The notes under the pieces: generated by a model
What the model saw: the letters and a program-made list of their open reading frames with translations, nothing else
Database searches by the model: none
What the model was told of the DNA's origin: nothing
Part shown: one piece after another, positions 1 to 9,974 of the stretch
Position numbering within the stretch: position 1 is the stretch's first letter
How the letters are laid out: each line of letters starts with the position of its first letter
DNA from: Isoetes taiwanensis
Lineage: Eukaryota; Streptophyta; Lycopodiopsida; Isoetales; Isoetaceae
Direction of reading: 5' to 3'
NCBI GenBank assembly: GCA_021234155.1
Contig: JAJEKV010000017.1
Span: 10,299,525-10,363,524, forward strand
DNA length: 64,000 nt
Made by a program: the position numbers and the translations under genes

Positions 1-17
1 ATGAGCAACAGAAGGTA

Positions 18-2096
18 TTGGCCCTAACCAGAGCATTTCAAGTTTCGTTTAAAGATCTTGCTATGTTAGTCAGAAGGACTACATCCACTCTGGATGAAGC
101 AATAGAAGCAATTAGGACAGAGCTTGAGCAGGAGGTTTTGGTGAAACCGATACCAGGGGAGACAGAAGAACACCCTATTACCTTGTATGCAGGAGAACCT
201 AGCAGAGAGAGAGGTCGAGGCCGCGGAAGAGGCAGAGGAAGGTGGAGAACAGAAATACAGTGCTATGGATGTGAGGAGTTTGGTCACATCAAGGCGGAAT
301 GTCCGAATCGAGAGAAATGGAATCGAGGACGTGGTCGTAGTTCATTTGGTCATGGAAGGGGACGGACTGTGGTGGCAGCAGTTGGAGAAACGTCTGAGAC
401 GAAAGCGCCGACCGTAGGAGTTCTTACAGAAGAAGAAGTAAGTACTCGCGAATCATTTTCCAAGAATGAGCATTGCATCTCAAAAATTAATGTTGAAAAG
501 AAAATTTTGGACAAAACTAATACCTTGACTGTAGATTCTGGAGCTGAAGTCTCCATAGTGAGCTCGCCTGACATGTTAAAATGCATTGAGCCAAGTGTGG
601 ATTGCAAGGCTGTTCAGATGGGCAATGGAGCAATGCAAAGGGTGCTTGGAAAAGGGAGCTTGCATATTCTAGTTAAAGGCAAGAATGTCTTAAGTTTCCC
701 AGATAGATTGTTTGTGCCAGGAATGTTATTTAATTTAATTTCAGTTGCCAATTTGGTTGATAATGGATATGATTTATTTTTTCACAAGTATGGGTGCAAA
801 TTCATTAGAGGGGGCATTAAATTGTTTGAAGCTCAAAGAAGAGGGAATCTATTTGAATTGGATGTGAATGACACCGTCAATAAGGTATGTCCCCTCGATA
901 GCATAAAGCTTTGGCATTTGAGATTAGGGCATGTTGGCTATAACAATATTAGAATAGCCAAAAGGCACAATCTTTTGGATGAGCTTGATTATGAGGATTG
1001 CAATATCGATGATGTGTGTGAAGCTTGCATGCTGGGAAAACAAAATAGAGTGCCATTTAGAAATAAAGGAAGAAGGGCACATAAATTACTTGAGTTAGTG
1101 CATTCGGATGTTTGCGGACCTATGCAGGTTGAGAGTAGAGGAGCGAAATCTTACTTCGCTACCTTTATTGACGATTACAGTAGACGCACTAAATGCTATT
1201 TTTTGAGGACCAAAGATCAAGTTTTCGATGCATTTAGATTATATATTGCGGAAGTTGAAAGGGAAACGTCACTGAAAATTAAATGTCTAAGGTCTGACCT
1301 TGGTGGAGAGTATACATCATCTGAATTTTGTAGGTACTGTCAAGTACGAGGGATACGGAGACAATATACATGCAGGTACACACCGCAGCAGAATGGAGTA
1401 GCAGAGCGCAAAAATTGCACCATCATGAATGCAGCTAGATCCATGCTTAAGCATGCGGGTTTGCCGAACAGTCTATGGGGAGAGGCTGTCGCAGCTGCCT
1501 GCTACATTCAGAATAGATTGCCAACAGTTGCAGTGAAAGGAGTGCCTGAAGAGTATTGGACAGGTAGAAAACAATCTGTGAAAAGATTTAAAGTCTATGG
1601 GTGTCTTGCCTATATGATGGTACCGGAAGAGTTAAGGAGAAAGCTGGATGATCGAAGTATGTGTACCTTCCTAGTGGGTTACGATGAGCAGACAAATGGT
1701 TACAGATTGTATGAACCAGTCACATGTAAAGTATATGTTAGCAGGGATGTTGTATTTAATGAGAATGTTCTATACAAGGACAGGAAAAGTCTAAGCCAGC
1801 ATGAAGCAGATGAGTGGGTACCAGCAGAATATTTGGAGACTGATCAAGTGGATAATGAGGAAGGAACAAAGGCCACAATTTTGAAGGACGATGAAATCAA
1901 TGTGGAGCCGGAGAGTGAAGAAGATACAGAGACTAGTATTGTAATTGAAGAGGCAGACGTAGAACCGGATGAGGTGTATGAGGTCGTCGAGTCCGATAGT
2001 GCACCTCATGAACCGGAAATCGAACCAGAGGAGGTGCATGAGGTTGTTGACACCAATAGTGCACCAAAACCTGGATCTCAGGTGGGGGGAAGGTAG
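18..2096 (+). CDS. Copia gag (C-terminal part), protease and integrase polyprotein
   Basis: Reading starts inside gag because the window cuts the gene. An Arg/Gly-rich stretch leads into a CCHC zinc knuckle (CYGCEEFGHIKAEC, near residues 82-95), which would bind element RNA. The protease active site is DSGAEVSIV (near residue 172). The GAG-pre-integrase zinc-binding part has LWHLRLGH and CEACMLGK. The integrase core shows its catalytic triad as D in HSDVCGPM, D in LRSDLGGEY and E in QNGVAERK. The tail is acidic, with a repeated Glu/Val-rich stretch (residues about 620-685). It stops soon after a run of six Gs, where a small indel has apparently shifted the frame; the other frame continues as RRIRRSDAERLK, the usual linker before copia RT. 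Confidence 0.93.
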   Translation: MALTRAFQVSFKDLAMLVRRTTSTLDEAIEAIRTELEQEVLVKPIPGETEEHPITLYAGEPSRERGRGRGRGRGRWRTEIQCYGCEEFGHIKAECPNREKWNRGRGRSSFGHGRGRTVVAAVGETSETKAPTVGVLTEEEVSTRESFSKNEHCISKINVEKKILDKTNTLTVDSGAEVSIVSSPDMLKCIEPSVDCKAVQMGNGAMQRVLGKGSLHILVKGKNVLSFPDRLFVPGMLFNLISVANLVDNGYDLFFHKYGCKFIRGGIKLFEAQRRGNLFELDVNDTVNKVCPLDSIKLWHLRLGHVGYNNIRIAKRHNLLDELDYEDCNIDDVCEACMLGKQNRVPFRNKGRRAHKLLELVHSDVCGPMQVESRGAKSYFATFIDDYSRRTKCYFLRTKDQVFDAFRLYIAEVERETSLKIKCLRSDLGGEYTSSEFCRYCQVRGIRRQYTCRYTPQQNGVAERKNCTIMNAARSMLKHAGLPNSLWGEAVAAACYIQNRLPTVAVKGVPEEYWTGRKQSVKRFKVYGCLAYMMVPEELRRKLDDRSMCTFLVGYDEQTNGYRLYEPVTCKVYVSRDVVFNENVLYKDRKSLSQHEADEWVPAEYLETDQVDNEEGTKATILKDDEINVEPESEEDTETSIVIEEADVEPDEVYEVVESDSAPHEPEIEPEEVHEVVDTNSAPKPGSQVGGR

Positions 2097-2211
2097 TAGG
2101 AGAATTCGACGTAGTGATGCAGAACGTCTAAAGGCCGAAGTTCCATTTGATACATGATTATACGGCAGGGAAGAAAGTGGAAAAACAACTAGACCAAGAA
2201 AACCTAGAGTA

Positions 2212-3774
2212 TTGTCTTGTATAGCAGAACCAAAAACGGTGGAACAAGCCTTGGAGAGAAAGGATGCAGATCGATGGAAAGAAGCCATGCAAAGTGAATT
2301 AGATTCATTTAAAAGGGCAGGCACCTATGAGCTCGTGTCACGACCGAAGGATAAGAATGTTGTGGGAAGCAAATGGATTTTCAAAATTAAAAGAAAAGCG
2401 GATGGATCGATAGAGCGGTATAAGGCAAGATTGGTTGCAAAGGGGTATACTCAGGAAGAAGGCGTGGATTATAAAGATACGTTCTCACCTATTATCAAAG
2501 TAACCAGTCTAAGGACACTCCTTGCAGTTGCAGTGCAGAATGACATGGAGATAAACCATATGGATGTTAAGACTGCATTTTTGAATGGAGATTTAGACGA
2601 AGAAATATACATGGAGCAGCCACAAGGCTATGAACAAGGTCAGAACATGGTGTGCAAGTTGAAAAAGGCAGTTTACGGGCTTAGGGAAGCGGCCAGGCAA
2701 TGGTATTTGTGCATGAACAGATTTCTGACTTCTGCGGGATTTATAAAGTTGAAAACCGAGGGTAATTTGTACATGAAAAGGAATGGGGACAAATGTCTGG
2801 TTATGGCTCTCTATGTGGATGATTGCATCATTGTAAGCAATGACAAAAGTCTATTGAGAAATTGCAAAACATTGTTGAATGGTCGATTCCAGATGACGGA
2901 AAAATTGCTAGGAATGGAAGTTCGAAGGGATAGAGAGCGGGGATTGCTCTACCATACGCAGGAGCAAAATATTAAAAGGGTATTGGCTAGATTCAGAATG
3001 CTTGAATGTAACCCAGCAAAAACACCTATGGCTTCGGGAGTGAAAATTTGTGGAGACATGTGTCCCAAGACACCAAAGGAGACTAGGGAAATGAAAGCCA
3101 GACCTTATAGATCATTGATTGGTTGTTTATTATACATTGCAAACTGTACTCGACCGGACATCACTTATGTGGTTAACTTGCTGAGCAGATTTTGCAATAA
3201 TCCTGGAATACGGCATTGGGTAGCGGCAAAAAGAGTACTCAGATATTTAAAAGGGACAGCGACACACGGAATTTGTTTTTCGAAAGGTACGGAAAACAAA
3301 TTGGTTGGTTATGCAGATGCAGATTGGGGAGGAGATATTGATGACAGAAAATCCACATCTGGTTATCTGTGCAAACTTGGGAATGCAGCAATATCATGGG
3401 CAAGTAAAAAGCAAGAGTGCGTTGCTAAATCCAGTGCAGAAGCGGAATATGTAGCAGTATCCATGGCAGCTTCAGAGATAATTTGGCTATGTAGAATGCT
3501 TGAGGAATTGGGGAATTCGTCAAGTGAAGCTACCGTGTTGTACTGCGATAATAAGAGCGGGGTGGCAATGACAAAGAATCCAGTCCAACACTCTCGAACC
3601 AAGCACATTGATATACATCATCATTTCATACGAGATAAAGTGGAAAAGGGGGAGATAAACGTAATGCATATTCCCACCCAACTTCAACAGGCAGATGTGC
3701 TAACAAAGGCTCTATCTGAGCCTAAACTGGTGGCTGCAAAGAACCTAGTGGGGGTCATAGATCATAAAGACTAA
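2212..3774 (+). CDS. Copia reverse transcriptase and RNase H
   Basis: The RT_2-type reverse transcriptase begins WKEAMQSELDSF and has KWIFKIKRKADGSIERYKAR, the catalytic D in MDVKTAFLNGDL and the YVDD box (ALYVDDCIIV). RNase H follows with YADADWGGD, SSAEAEYVA, CDNKSG and HIDIHHHFI, and the protein ends at ADVLTKAL plus a short tail, normal for the family. The region FQMTEKLLGMEV looks several residues short compared with usual copia RT (FxMxDLGxLxxxLGMEV), so a small in-frame deletion is likely. The start at 2212 is only where the frame opens after a TGA at 2155; the true protein would be part of the upstream polyprotein. Confidence 0.93.
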   Translation: MSCIAEPKTVEQALERKDADRWKEAMQSELDSFKRAGTYELVSRPKDKNVVGSKWIFKIKRKADGSIERYKARLVAKGYTQEEGVDYKDTFSPIIKVTSLRTLLAVAVQNDMEINHMDVKTAFLNGDLDEEIYMEQPQGYEQGQNMVCKLKKAVYGLREAARQWYLCMNRFLTSAGFIKLKTEGNLYMKRNGDKCLVMALYVDDCIIVSNDKSLLRNCKTLLNGRFQMTEKLLGMEVRRDRERGLLYHTQEQNIKRVLARFRMLECNPAKTPMASGVKICGDMCPKTPKETREMKARPYRSLIGCLLYIANCTRPDITYVVNLLSRFCNNPGIRHWVAAKRVLRYLKGTATHGICFSKGTENKLVGYADADWGGDIDDRKSTSGYLCKLGNAAISWASKKQECVAKSSAEAEYVAVSMAASEIIWLCRMLEELGNSSSEATVLYCDNKSGVAMTKNPVQHSRTKHIDIHHHFIRDKVEKGEINVMHIPTQLQQADVLTKALSEPKLVAAKNLVGVIDHKD

Positions 3775-3784
3775 AGGGGGAGTT
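3773..3784 (+). other. Polypurine tract of the copia element
   Basis: AAAGGGGGAGTT lies just after the RNase H stop codon and directly before TGTTGG, the start of the 3' LTR. A purine tract at this point primes plus-strand DNA synthesis. Confidence 0.85.
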
Positions 3785-5486
3785 TGTTGGATTTAGCCTT
3801 TATGATGAAAAAGGCATGGCATGGGCACGTGGTCTTATAATAGAATGCGGTAGAGATATCTGGGATAATAATAACAGGAAATAGTAACGGACGAATAAAA
3901 GCAGACGTTTTCTTTGAGGGAGTGAACAGACCTGCGTGGGATTGAGGCGCCTCGAATTAATGAACAGAGGGAGAACGGGCAGTATAAGAGGACAGGAGCA
4001 GATCGGCAGTGTGGTGAGAGAAGCAGCAGCAGGAGATAAATCAGTAGAAGGGCGATTGGGCTGTTGGGATAAGCGCACAGCAGGCAGGTGGGCTCTCATA
4101 CTCTGAGACTAACAAAGTGTGTATTGTGCATGAAGGTGTTATGCATGAGGAGACATTAGGGGTGGCCACATGCAATTTTTGCTGCCTCCACCTCCGTATC
4201 TCAATTTGATACGAGAGAGGATCCTAGAGAGGTGAAGAGCAGCAGAATAAAGGGGGAAGAGCTTCATAAGAGAGGGGGACCAGCAGATTCAATGAGTTTT
4301 TGTGGATGCTCCCTCCGCGAGAGTGGAAGATTGAAAACTGGCCTCCGACTTCAAGATGAAGGCACCCACCTCTGTTTTTGCATCAAAATCTGTCGTTGAA
4401 GGCAAAAAAATGGTCATGTGGTCACTCCTATTAGCACCCCTCTTTTCTACTGGTGGACGGAACCTACTTCCAAGTGAGACCTTGGCGTACAGATGTAGCT
4501 ATGGCGATTTGCTTGCAATGAGGCCTTGGCGATCTCTCCCAAATTCTTCCAGCATCCAAGGTTTTCATTTATGGCAGTTGAATTGTTTCTCTATTTGCTT
4601 TTAAATCGCTTCACTAATCTATGCAGGGGGTTCATTGAATGGCATAGAGCTGAAGAACAAAGGCCACACCCCCACTTTAATAATGCTCCAAGCTTCCTAT
4701 TCTTGATGATTTAATATGTAAAAACAGATGACCTTGTATGGAGGAGCATTCAGATAAGTAATATTCTTGATCCATGCTGTCATAGACAGTTTCCACTACC
4801 ATTACCATTGTTGAAAGCTAAAAACCTTATTATTTCTGACAAATGCATTATCTCAAAATCCCAAAATCGACCTCGATTTCTTCATTTTTTTTTAACCTAA
4901 AACACCTTTATGTCTTTTTTGCTCTATTGGGTTGCTTGAAGGGCGTACCCTTCGGAGGTGGGTTGATGGAATATGTTGTTTGATGTCGATGGATGTATCA
5001 TTCGAGGGCCCAGATTGAAAATCTCTGATGCGTTCTGTGGTGTTAGCGAGAGGCTCCTTTGCCATCGATTGATGCGAGACGGTGTTAGGGCGCCATCCGA
5101 CCGACCACGATGCCTCTCAATTAGCTTCTCGTTGGTACCATCAAATTCTTACTCCGTTGTGTTTTAGGTCCGACCAAGAAAACTGATAGGAATTTTCTGG
5201 GAAGGAGTACCACATGATAGTTCTTATTCTGTCAGGTCAAGGCCTTCATAGATGCAATAAAGACTTTTCTTTTTATGCAAATTATGAAGCTGCTTTTTTG
5301 CTTTTCTGGCGTCATTGATCCTTCCTTTCCAACTATTTGCTTGAGGCCAAATCGTCTTTATACTTCTTCAAATTGTTAGATTGATTATTAGGGAAAAATC
5401 TAAAACATGACTCAATATTTCATTTCCGAGAGCTGAAACTTATAAGAAGGCTTTATAGGGATGTTTAAGATATAAGGAAGACATAA
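3785..5486 (+). repeat. Start of copia 3' LTR, then sequence without a recognisable gene
   Basis: The LTR starts TGTTGG at 3785. Its end cannot be fixed because the 5' LTR is outside the window. A TATA-like AGTATAAGAGG near 3980 could be the LTR promoter. Only short ORFs without recognisable domains occur from about 4100 to 5486, and I see no gene there. Confidence 0.6.
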
Positions 5487-6132
5487 ATGGGCTCTATGGA
5501 AAAAGATCTAATCAGGCATATAAGAGATCAGTATTACTTTGTGGGATGGAGATATCCAGGAACCGCTGGAGATCTAGTTCCTATAAGGGAAGGAACCGCT
5601 GGAGATCTAGTTCCTATACGGGAGATTAGACAAGCGATTGCTTGTCTTTACAAAAAGGTATTGGTTGAGTTTTCTTTCCCCTTTTGCAGGTCAGGAGAAG
5701 TTGAACACGATAGGGGTGAAGCAAGGTTGTCCTTTCTCGCCCACCTACATTATTTGAGCTCTTTATTGACGAGTTAGAAAATTGGATGGAAAGACTTTGA
5801 GGTATGGTGCTCAGCTTGATAAGTATGTATTGCAAATTTTGTTATTTGTTTATGACATTGTGCTTATTTCAGAAAACTCATGTGAACTCCAAAGATATCT
5901 TGATGTCTTAAATGCATTTTGTTCACAAAAGGAGATGCAGGTTAATCCGAGCAAATCAAAAGTGATGGGTTTTGGAGGTAAAGATGACACAATATTTACT
6001 ATAGGGGGCATTGCTTTGGAAAAAGTAAGTACGTACAAATATTTGGGAATTGAAGTAAGCAATGACTATAGATGGATGATTGCAGCTCAGATCAGGGCGA
6101 TTCTATGCTTTTATAGTATGTTGCATTCGTGA
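5487..6132 (+). pseudogene. LINE (non-LTR) reverse transcriptase remnant
   Basis: Broken RT pieces lie in successive frames: GVKQGCPFSPT and then TLFELFIDELENW (about 5705-5795) form the RT block before the active site, followed by the ORF 5782-6132 with LQILLFVYDIVLISE, VNPSKSKVMGFGG and YKYLGIEV. In active elements the catalytic box reads F/Y-A-D-D; here it is VYDI, so the first Asp is lost. At least one frameshift and several stops interrupt it. It stops where the minus-strand chromovirus G1 begins, at about 6130. Confidence 0.85.
5558..5623 (+). repeat. 33-bp tandem duplication inside the LINE remnant
   Basis: AGGAACCGCTGGAGATCTAG and the following 13 bases occur twice head to tail (5558-5590 and 5591-5623) with one mismatch. 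Confidence 0.9.
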
Positions 6133-6221
6133 CTATAGGATTGTTATGCACGTCGTGGATAATGAGCTTGCGAACTCCTAATATTTCCGGCACACATAAT
6201 TTATTCTTACAAGAAAGAAGA

Positions 6222-7052
6222 TTACCTTCCTCTGCGTAAAGTTTCCCTCTCCTTATATGTTCTAGCTTCCTTAGATAGACTTTGCCATATCCCTTGAAAT
6301 TTTGGATCTAAAGGAAAAGCCTGCTCTATCTGCCTACTAAACTCACTGGTGAGAGTGAAAATGGCATTATAATGCGTCCGAGTGACCAATGGATGCCTGG
6401 AAAGAGCGTCGACAACAACATTATGCTTGCCTGGCTTATACACAGCTTCAAAATCATATTCCTCCAGGAATTCCATCCATTGTCGCCGCCTAAGGTTGAG
6501 GTGGGGTTGCGTGAAGATATACTAGAGACTTTCGTGATCTATACCCAGCTGGAATCGTCTCCCAAGTAAGTAATGCCTCCAAATACGCAAGGCACGCACA
6601 ACCGCAAGTAACTCCTGGTCATCCGTGGGATATCGTTGTTCAGCATCATTCATTTTTCTTGAATCGTACGCAATTATCATACCTTCTTGCATCAATACAC
6701 CGCCCGTAGCGATCTTATTGGCAGCAGCAGCAACCCGCTTATCCTTCTGAGAATCTAGCAAGGTAAGAACTGGAGCGGTTGTCAAAGAGTCCTTTAATGA
6801 TTACAACCCGGCATGGACTTTCTCTTTCCAATGCATCATTCAATCTTTAATCTTCTCATGTTTTGTAAGGTATGTAAGAGGCGCTGCAAGATTGGTGAAG
6901 TCCTTAACAAATTTTCGGTAATAGCCTGCCAAACTTAGAAAACTGCGGACCTCCGACACATTCGCTTGAATAGGCCAATCTTTTACTGCCTCAATCTTGG
7001 CTGGATCCGTTGATATGCCATCAGTAGAAACAATGTATCCTAAGTAATCCAC
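6222..7052 (-). pseudogene. Chromovirus RT connection and RNase H (G1)
   Basis: Three pieces remain. 7052-6840 has YLGYIVSTDGISTDPAKIEA and VRSFLSLAGYYRKFVKD. 6785-6522 has APVLTLLDSQKDKRVAA, YDSRKMNDAEQRYPTDDQEL and LRIWRHYLLGR. 6476-6222 has MEFLEEYDFEAVYKPGKHNV and VDALSRHP. The first RNase H Asp (usually TDAS) is replaced by AAAN. Remains of the next domain (VRKLIIHDVHNNPI in another frame) lie at about 6130-6190. Confidence 0.88.
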
Positions 7053-7070
7053 CTTGGTAGTTGCAAACTT

Positions 7071-7779
7071 TCATTTGGAAAACTTAGCATAAAGTTGATG
7101 GCGTCTCAATTTCTGTAGGGCCAACTGAAGATGATGCTCATGATCGTCCAAGGTTTTGCTGTAGATAAGGATATCATTGAAGAAAATGATGACAAAGTCA
7201 TCTAGGTATTCGCGGAAAACATCGTTCATCAACCTCATGAACGTACCTGGGGTGTTGGTTAGGCTAAAGGGCATAATGGTAAACTCATAGTGCCCATAGC
7301 ATGTCCAAAAGCGGACTTATGGATGTCATCCTCTTTAATGTTGATCTGGTGATATCCTGAACGAAGGTCAATCTTCGTAAAGTACTTTGCCCCTTGCAAT
7401 TGATCCATCAGATCATCAGCACGCTGTAAAGCATACCGATTCTTAATTGTTTGCTTATACAGTTGCCTGTAATCAATGCCAGTTGCCTGTAATCAATGCA
7501 CATGCGCAAGGTACTATCCTTTTTCTTCACAAACAAATTAGGGACACCAAAGGGTGATACACTTGGCCTAATGAATCCCAATTTAAGAAGGTCTTGTAGC
7601 TGCTTCTTAAGCTCTGCCAATTCGGGTGTGTTCATATGATATGGGGCCTTACTGGTAGGCTTAGTACCGGGTTCCAATGTGATTTCATATTCCACGCCTC
7701 TAAAAGGTGGTACTTTTTGAATATCGTCCGGAAAAAGATCGTGGAATTCCCGAAGTAAGGCAGGAGTTGCTTTGGGCAA
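7071..7779 (-). pseudogene. Chromovirus reverse transcriptase with altered active site (G1)
   Basis: The N-terminal piece (7779-7408) contains [30 protein letters not shown] and MCIDYRQL. The C-terminal piece (7274-7071) contains [20 protein letters not shown] and the active-site block [11 protein letters not shown]. The family has FFDDILIYSK; the codon at 7176-7178 (AAT on the minus strand) turns the first catalytic Asp into Asn. A 20-bp tandem duplication at 7461-7500 breaks the frame just after IDYR. Confidence 0.88.
7461..7500 (-). repeat. 20-bp tandem duplication in G1 RT
   Basis: AGTTGCCTGTAATCAATGCC (plus strand) occurs twice in a row, at 7461-7480 and 7481-7500 (last base differs). 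It interrupts the RT reading frame. Confidence 0.9.
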
Positions 7780-7945
7780 GCTTCCAATGATCTCTTCCTA
7801 TTGAGAAATGGCCTCCATTGATGCAAGTCTAACAATGCAAGCAACCTGATACTTTCTGACGGCTTTATCCAACTGACGCAATGAAATACACTGCAGAATT
7901 GGAATAACTGGTTTACCTGCTATAGACATAGTCACACGAGATCCA

Positions 7946-8158
7946 TTAGATGTGTTCCTGCTTTTCACAATCTACGTTTGCTTTTGCAGCAGCCAATAAC
8001 TCCATACCCAAAATGAGATCATACCGACCAATGTTCATAATCTCGGCTCCTAGAGCAATGGGTGCTCCTGGCAACTGAATGTTCAAATGAACACGTTGGC
8101 CTTGGGTATGACGAACTGCCCCACTAGCCATTGCTACTGGACGTGGCTTTAATCTCAA
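7946..8158 (-). pseudogene. Chromovirus protease C-terminal half (G1)
   Basis: This continues the protease after a stop near 8165. RLKPRPVAMASGAVRHTQG and IGRYDLILGMELL match the equivalent G3 region (38167-38598). The second aspartyl-protease lobe motif IGRYDLILGMELL is intact. Confidence 0.85.
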
Positions 8159-8167
8159 AGGAGTAAG

Positions 8168-8935
8168 CTATAAGACTTCTGTCATTCTAGGGGAAGCAAA
8201 ATTGTGCGTACTACCCGTATCTATAAGGATGACAAAAGGTTTATTGTCTACTTGGCCAACTGTGGATATGACGGAAGGTTGGCTATCAGCTTGACCTGTT
8301 TCAATAGCGGCATATATGTGGAACTCATCTTGTATATAGTCTGGAGGATCGTCGTCAGCAACGGTTGGAGAATCAAATGATAGCAACACATCATCCCAAT
8401 CCACTTGTGCGAGGGCGGCTTGTGTAGCTTGGATAACATATGGGCATTTCTGCATGCGATGTCCTGATCGGAAACACCGATAACAAGCTTTATCTTTTCG
8501 TAACAGTTCCTGAGCTTCCTTTGGAATTGCCTGCAGAATCTCTTGACATTGCTCCTGTGGCATTAGCGGACGTATCTAGTACATTGAAGGAGACGTTCTT
8601 GTCTTGCTTCTAGTACACATACTGCTGAGAAGATACTGGACTAGGAGAGCATCCCCGATAAGATGTATAGTTCCTTTCCACCATAAGGTGTATAGTTCCT
8701 TTCCACTAGGAGAGCGTGCGTATCCTTTCCAACAAACACGGGCTGATCTCGTAAGGTTGGTGGTAGCAACCTTGCCGATATCTTTTTCTATCATGCCATA
8801 TGATTTGTCGAAGTCATGCATTTCATCTAACCAAGATTCAACATCCACACCTGATCTAGTCTTACCCACAAATTGGGCCAATTTTCGGTTTTTCCAAATG
8901 CTTGTAAAAAACCTCGTTCTCCCAAAGCTTGACAT
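8168..8935 (-). pseudogene. Chromovirus gag C-terminal part, zinc knuckle and protease start (G1)
   Basis: The first piece (8935-8576) holds the gag core KLAQFVGKTRSGVDVESWL and SYGMIEKDIGKVATTNL. The second (8563-8168) holds a CCHC knuckle CYRCFRSGHRMQKC and the protease active site VILIDTGSTHNFASP. The first piece stops and re-opens with a small overlap, so at least one frame change separates them. Most of gag between the two pieces is missing compared with a full-length protein. Confidence 0.88.
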
Positions 8936-9113
8936 AACTTTACCCTAATAACTCAAACTTTAATCCCTAACTAGCTTACTTCTCTCATAACTAGGCCAAC
9001 ACTCATACTAGCTATGGAATTGGGATAGTTTAACTTAAATTAAAGTCTCCTACAACTAACCAATCTACGAGTTAGAATATGGCCAGTGCAATGATCTAAT
9101 CCACCAAAATCAT

Positions 9114-9385
9114 GCCCGGATACCACTGTGACGCTCCCATAATCTATAAGATGCTCCCATCATACAAATACGGGAAATTCCCCTTCCAGGGCGACTACAT
9201 CACCATAGAAAGGCCCTCATACATCGGAAACTACATACATGTTAGCATCTACGATCATACCATCATCATACAAATAACAATACAACGCCAATATAACATA
9301 AGAAATATACCATAAACAAGGGCTCTACCCTGGGCTCAGATTCCATAGGGTCGACTGACAGTCAAGGCCTCCGAATAACAATCCT
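9114..9385 (-). repeat. PBS and partial 5' LTR of G1
   Basis: The plus strand shows GCCCGGATACCAC followed by TGTGACGCTCCC at 9127, matching the G3 PBS/LTR junction (GCTCTGATACCAT, TGTGACGCC). ACATACATGTTAGCA and the block around 9320-9385 match the G2 LTR. Homology fades after about 9385, so the LTR is cut short. Confidence 0.7.
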
Positions 9386-9592
9386 ACCTCTTCTTGTGGT
9401 TGGGGTGGTATTTGCTGCTCCCCTCTGATCAATCTTATATTCACTTGTTCCATTGCTCCTGCGACTCCTTGCCCTTCCCCTAAAATGCCTTTTATGTGTA
9501 TTGCTTATGACCTTTTCATTTCTACCCCTTGTCCCTATATCGTTTCGTCCCTGACCCTCTTCAGAAGGTATACTTTCCCATTCCTCTCCAGC

Positions 9593-9960
9593 TTATAAGC
9601 CTACTTGGCTCAATTCCCTAGCCTTTGTGAATTCCTTGTGGAGCCCTTGGCGTTGCGTCACTGTCCATGCTTCCTGTACTTTGATCCCATTATTTAGTCT
9701 GGGACCCATGCATAGTACCCTTTTTGGAGTCGGATTGATATGTCTCGCTCTGCCCCTCCACTGACCTGCTTGCACTGCCTCCATATGCGTAAAGCTCTTA
9801 TGACGACTAGAAGTTCCTAATCATGGGTCGGATAACGTTCCTTGGCATCATTCATTTTCTTGGAGCGTATGCCACTATTTTTCCTTTTGTATGAGGAGTC
9901 CTCCAGTGGCAACCTACTTGCATGTGCATCCATTGTCACAAGCTTATCCTTGTTCGGGTC
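9593..9960 (-). pseudogene. Eroded RNase H end of G2
   Basis: KMNDAKERYPTHD, a stop, then ELLVVIRALRIWR can be read at about 9780-9870, followed by sequence too eroded to assign. It corresponds to NDAEQRYPTHD and RIWRHYLLG in G1 and G3. Confidence 0.65.
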
Positions 9961-9974
9961 TGGTAGGGTAAGCC

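Larger units (their letters stand above)
1..3784 (+). mobile_element. Ty1/copia LTR retrotransposon, internal region, 5' end outside window
   Basis: Domain order is gag zinc knuckle, aspartic protease, GAG-pre-integrase, integrase, reverse transcriptase and RNase H, which is the copia order (integrase before RT). The 5' LTR, PBS and gag N-terminus lie upstream of the window. The polyprotein is broken between integrase and RT: the first reading frame ends at 2096 after a G run, the next frame meets a TGA at 2155-2157, and RT resumes in that same frame. The coding domains are otherwise long and open, so the copy is fairly young but probably defective in cis. Confidence 0.95.
6130..9385 (-). mobile_element. 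Ty3/gypsy chromovirus copy G1, decayed and 3'-truncated
   Basis: Read on the minus strand, the order is LTR/PBS edge (9127), gag and zinc knuckle, protease, RT, RNase H, then the very start of the integrase H2C2 region (about 6130-6210), where the copy ends. G1 is the same family as G3: gag (SWLDEM..F..SYGM..KDIGKVAT), protease (RPVAMA.GA.RHT.G) and RNase H correspond residue by residue. The integrase core, chromodomain and 3' LTR are missing. Frameshifts and stops occur throughout. Confidence 0.9.

Noticed and set aside
4973-5167. Short ORF beginning MLFDVDGCIIRGP, resembling a HAD phosphatase start
   Set aside because: Only the first dozen residues look HAD-like, with no further motif; chance resemblance is likely.
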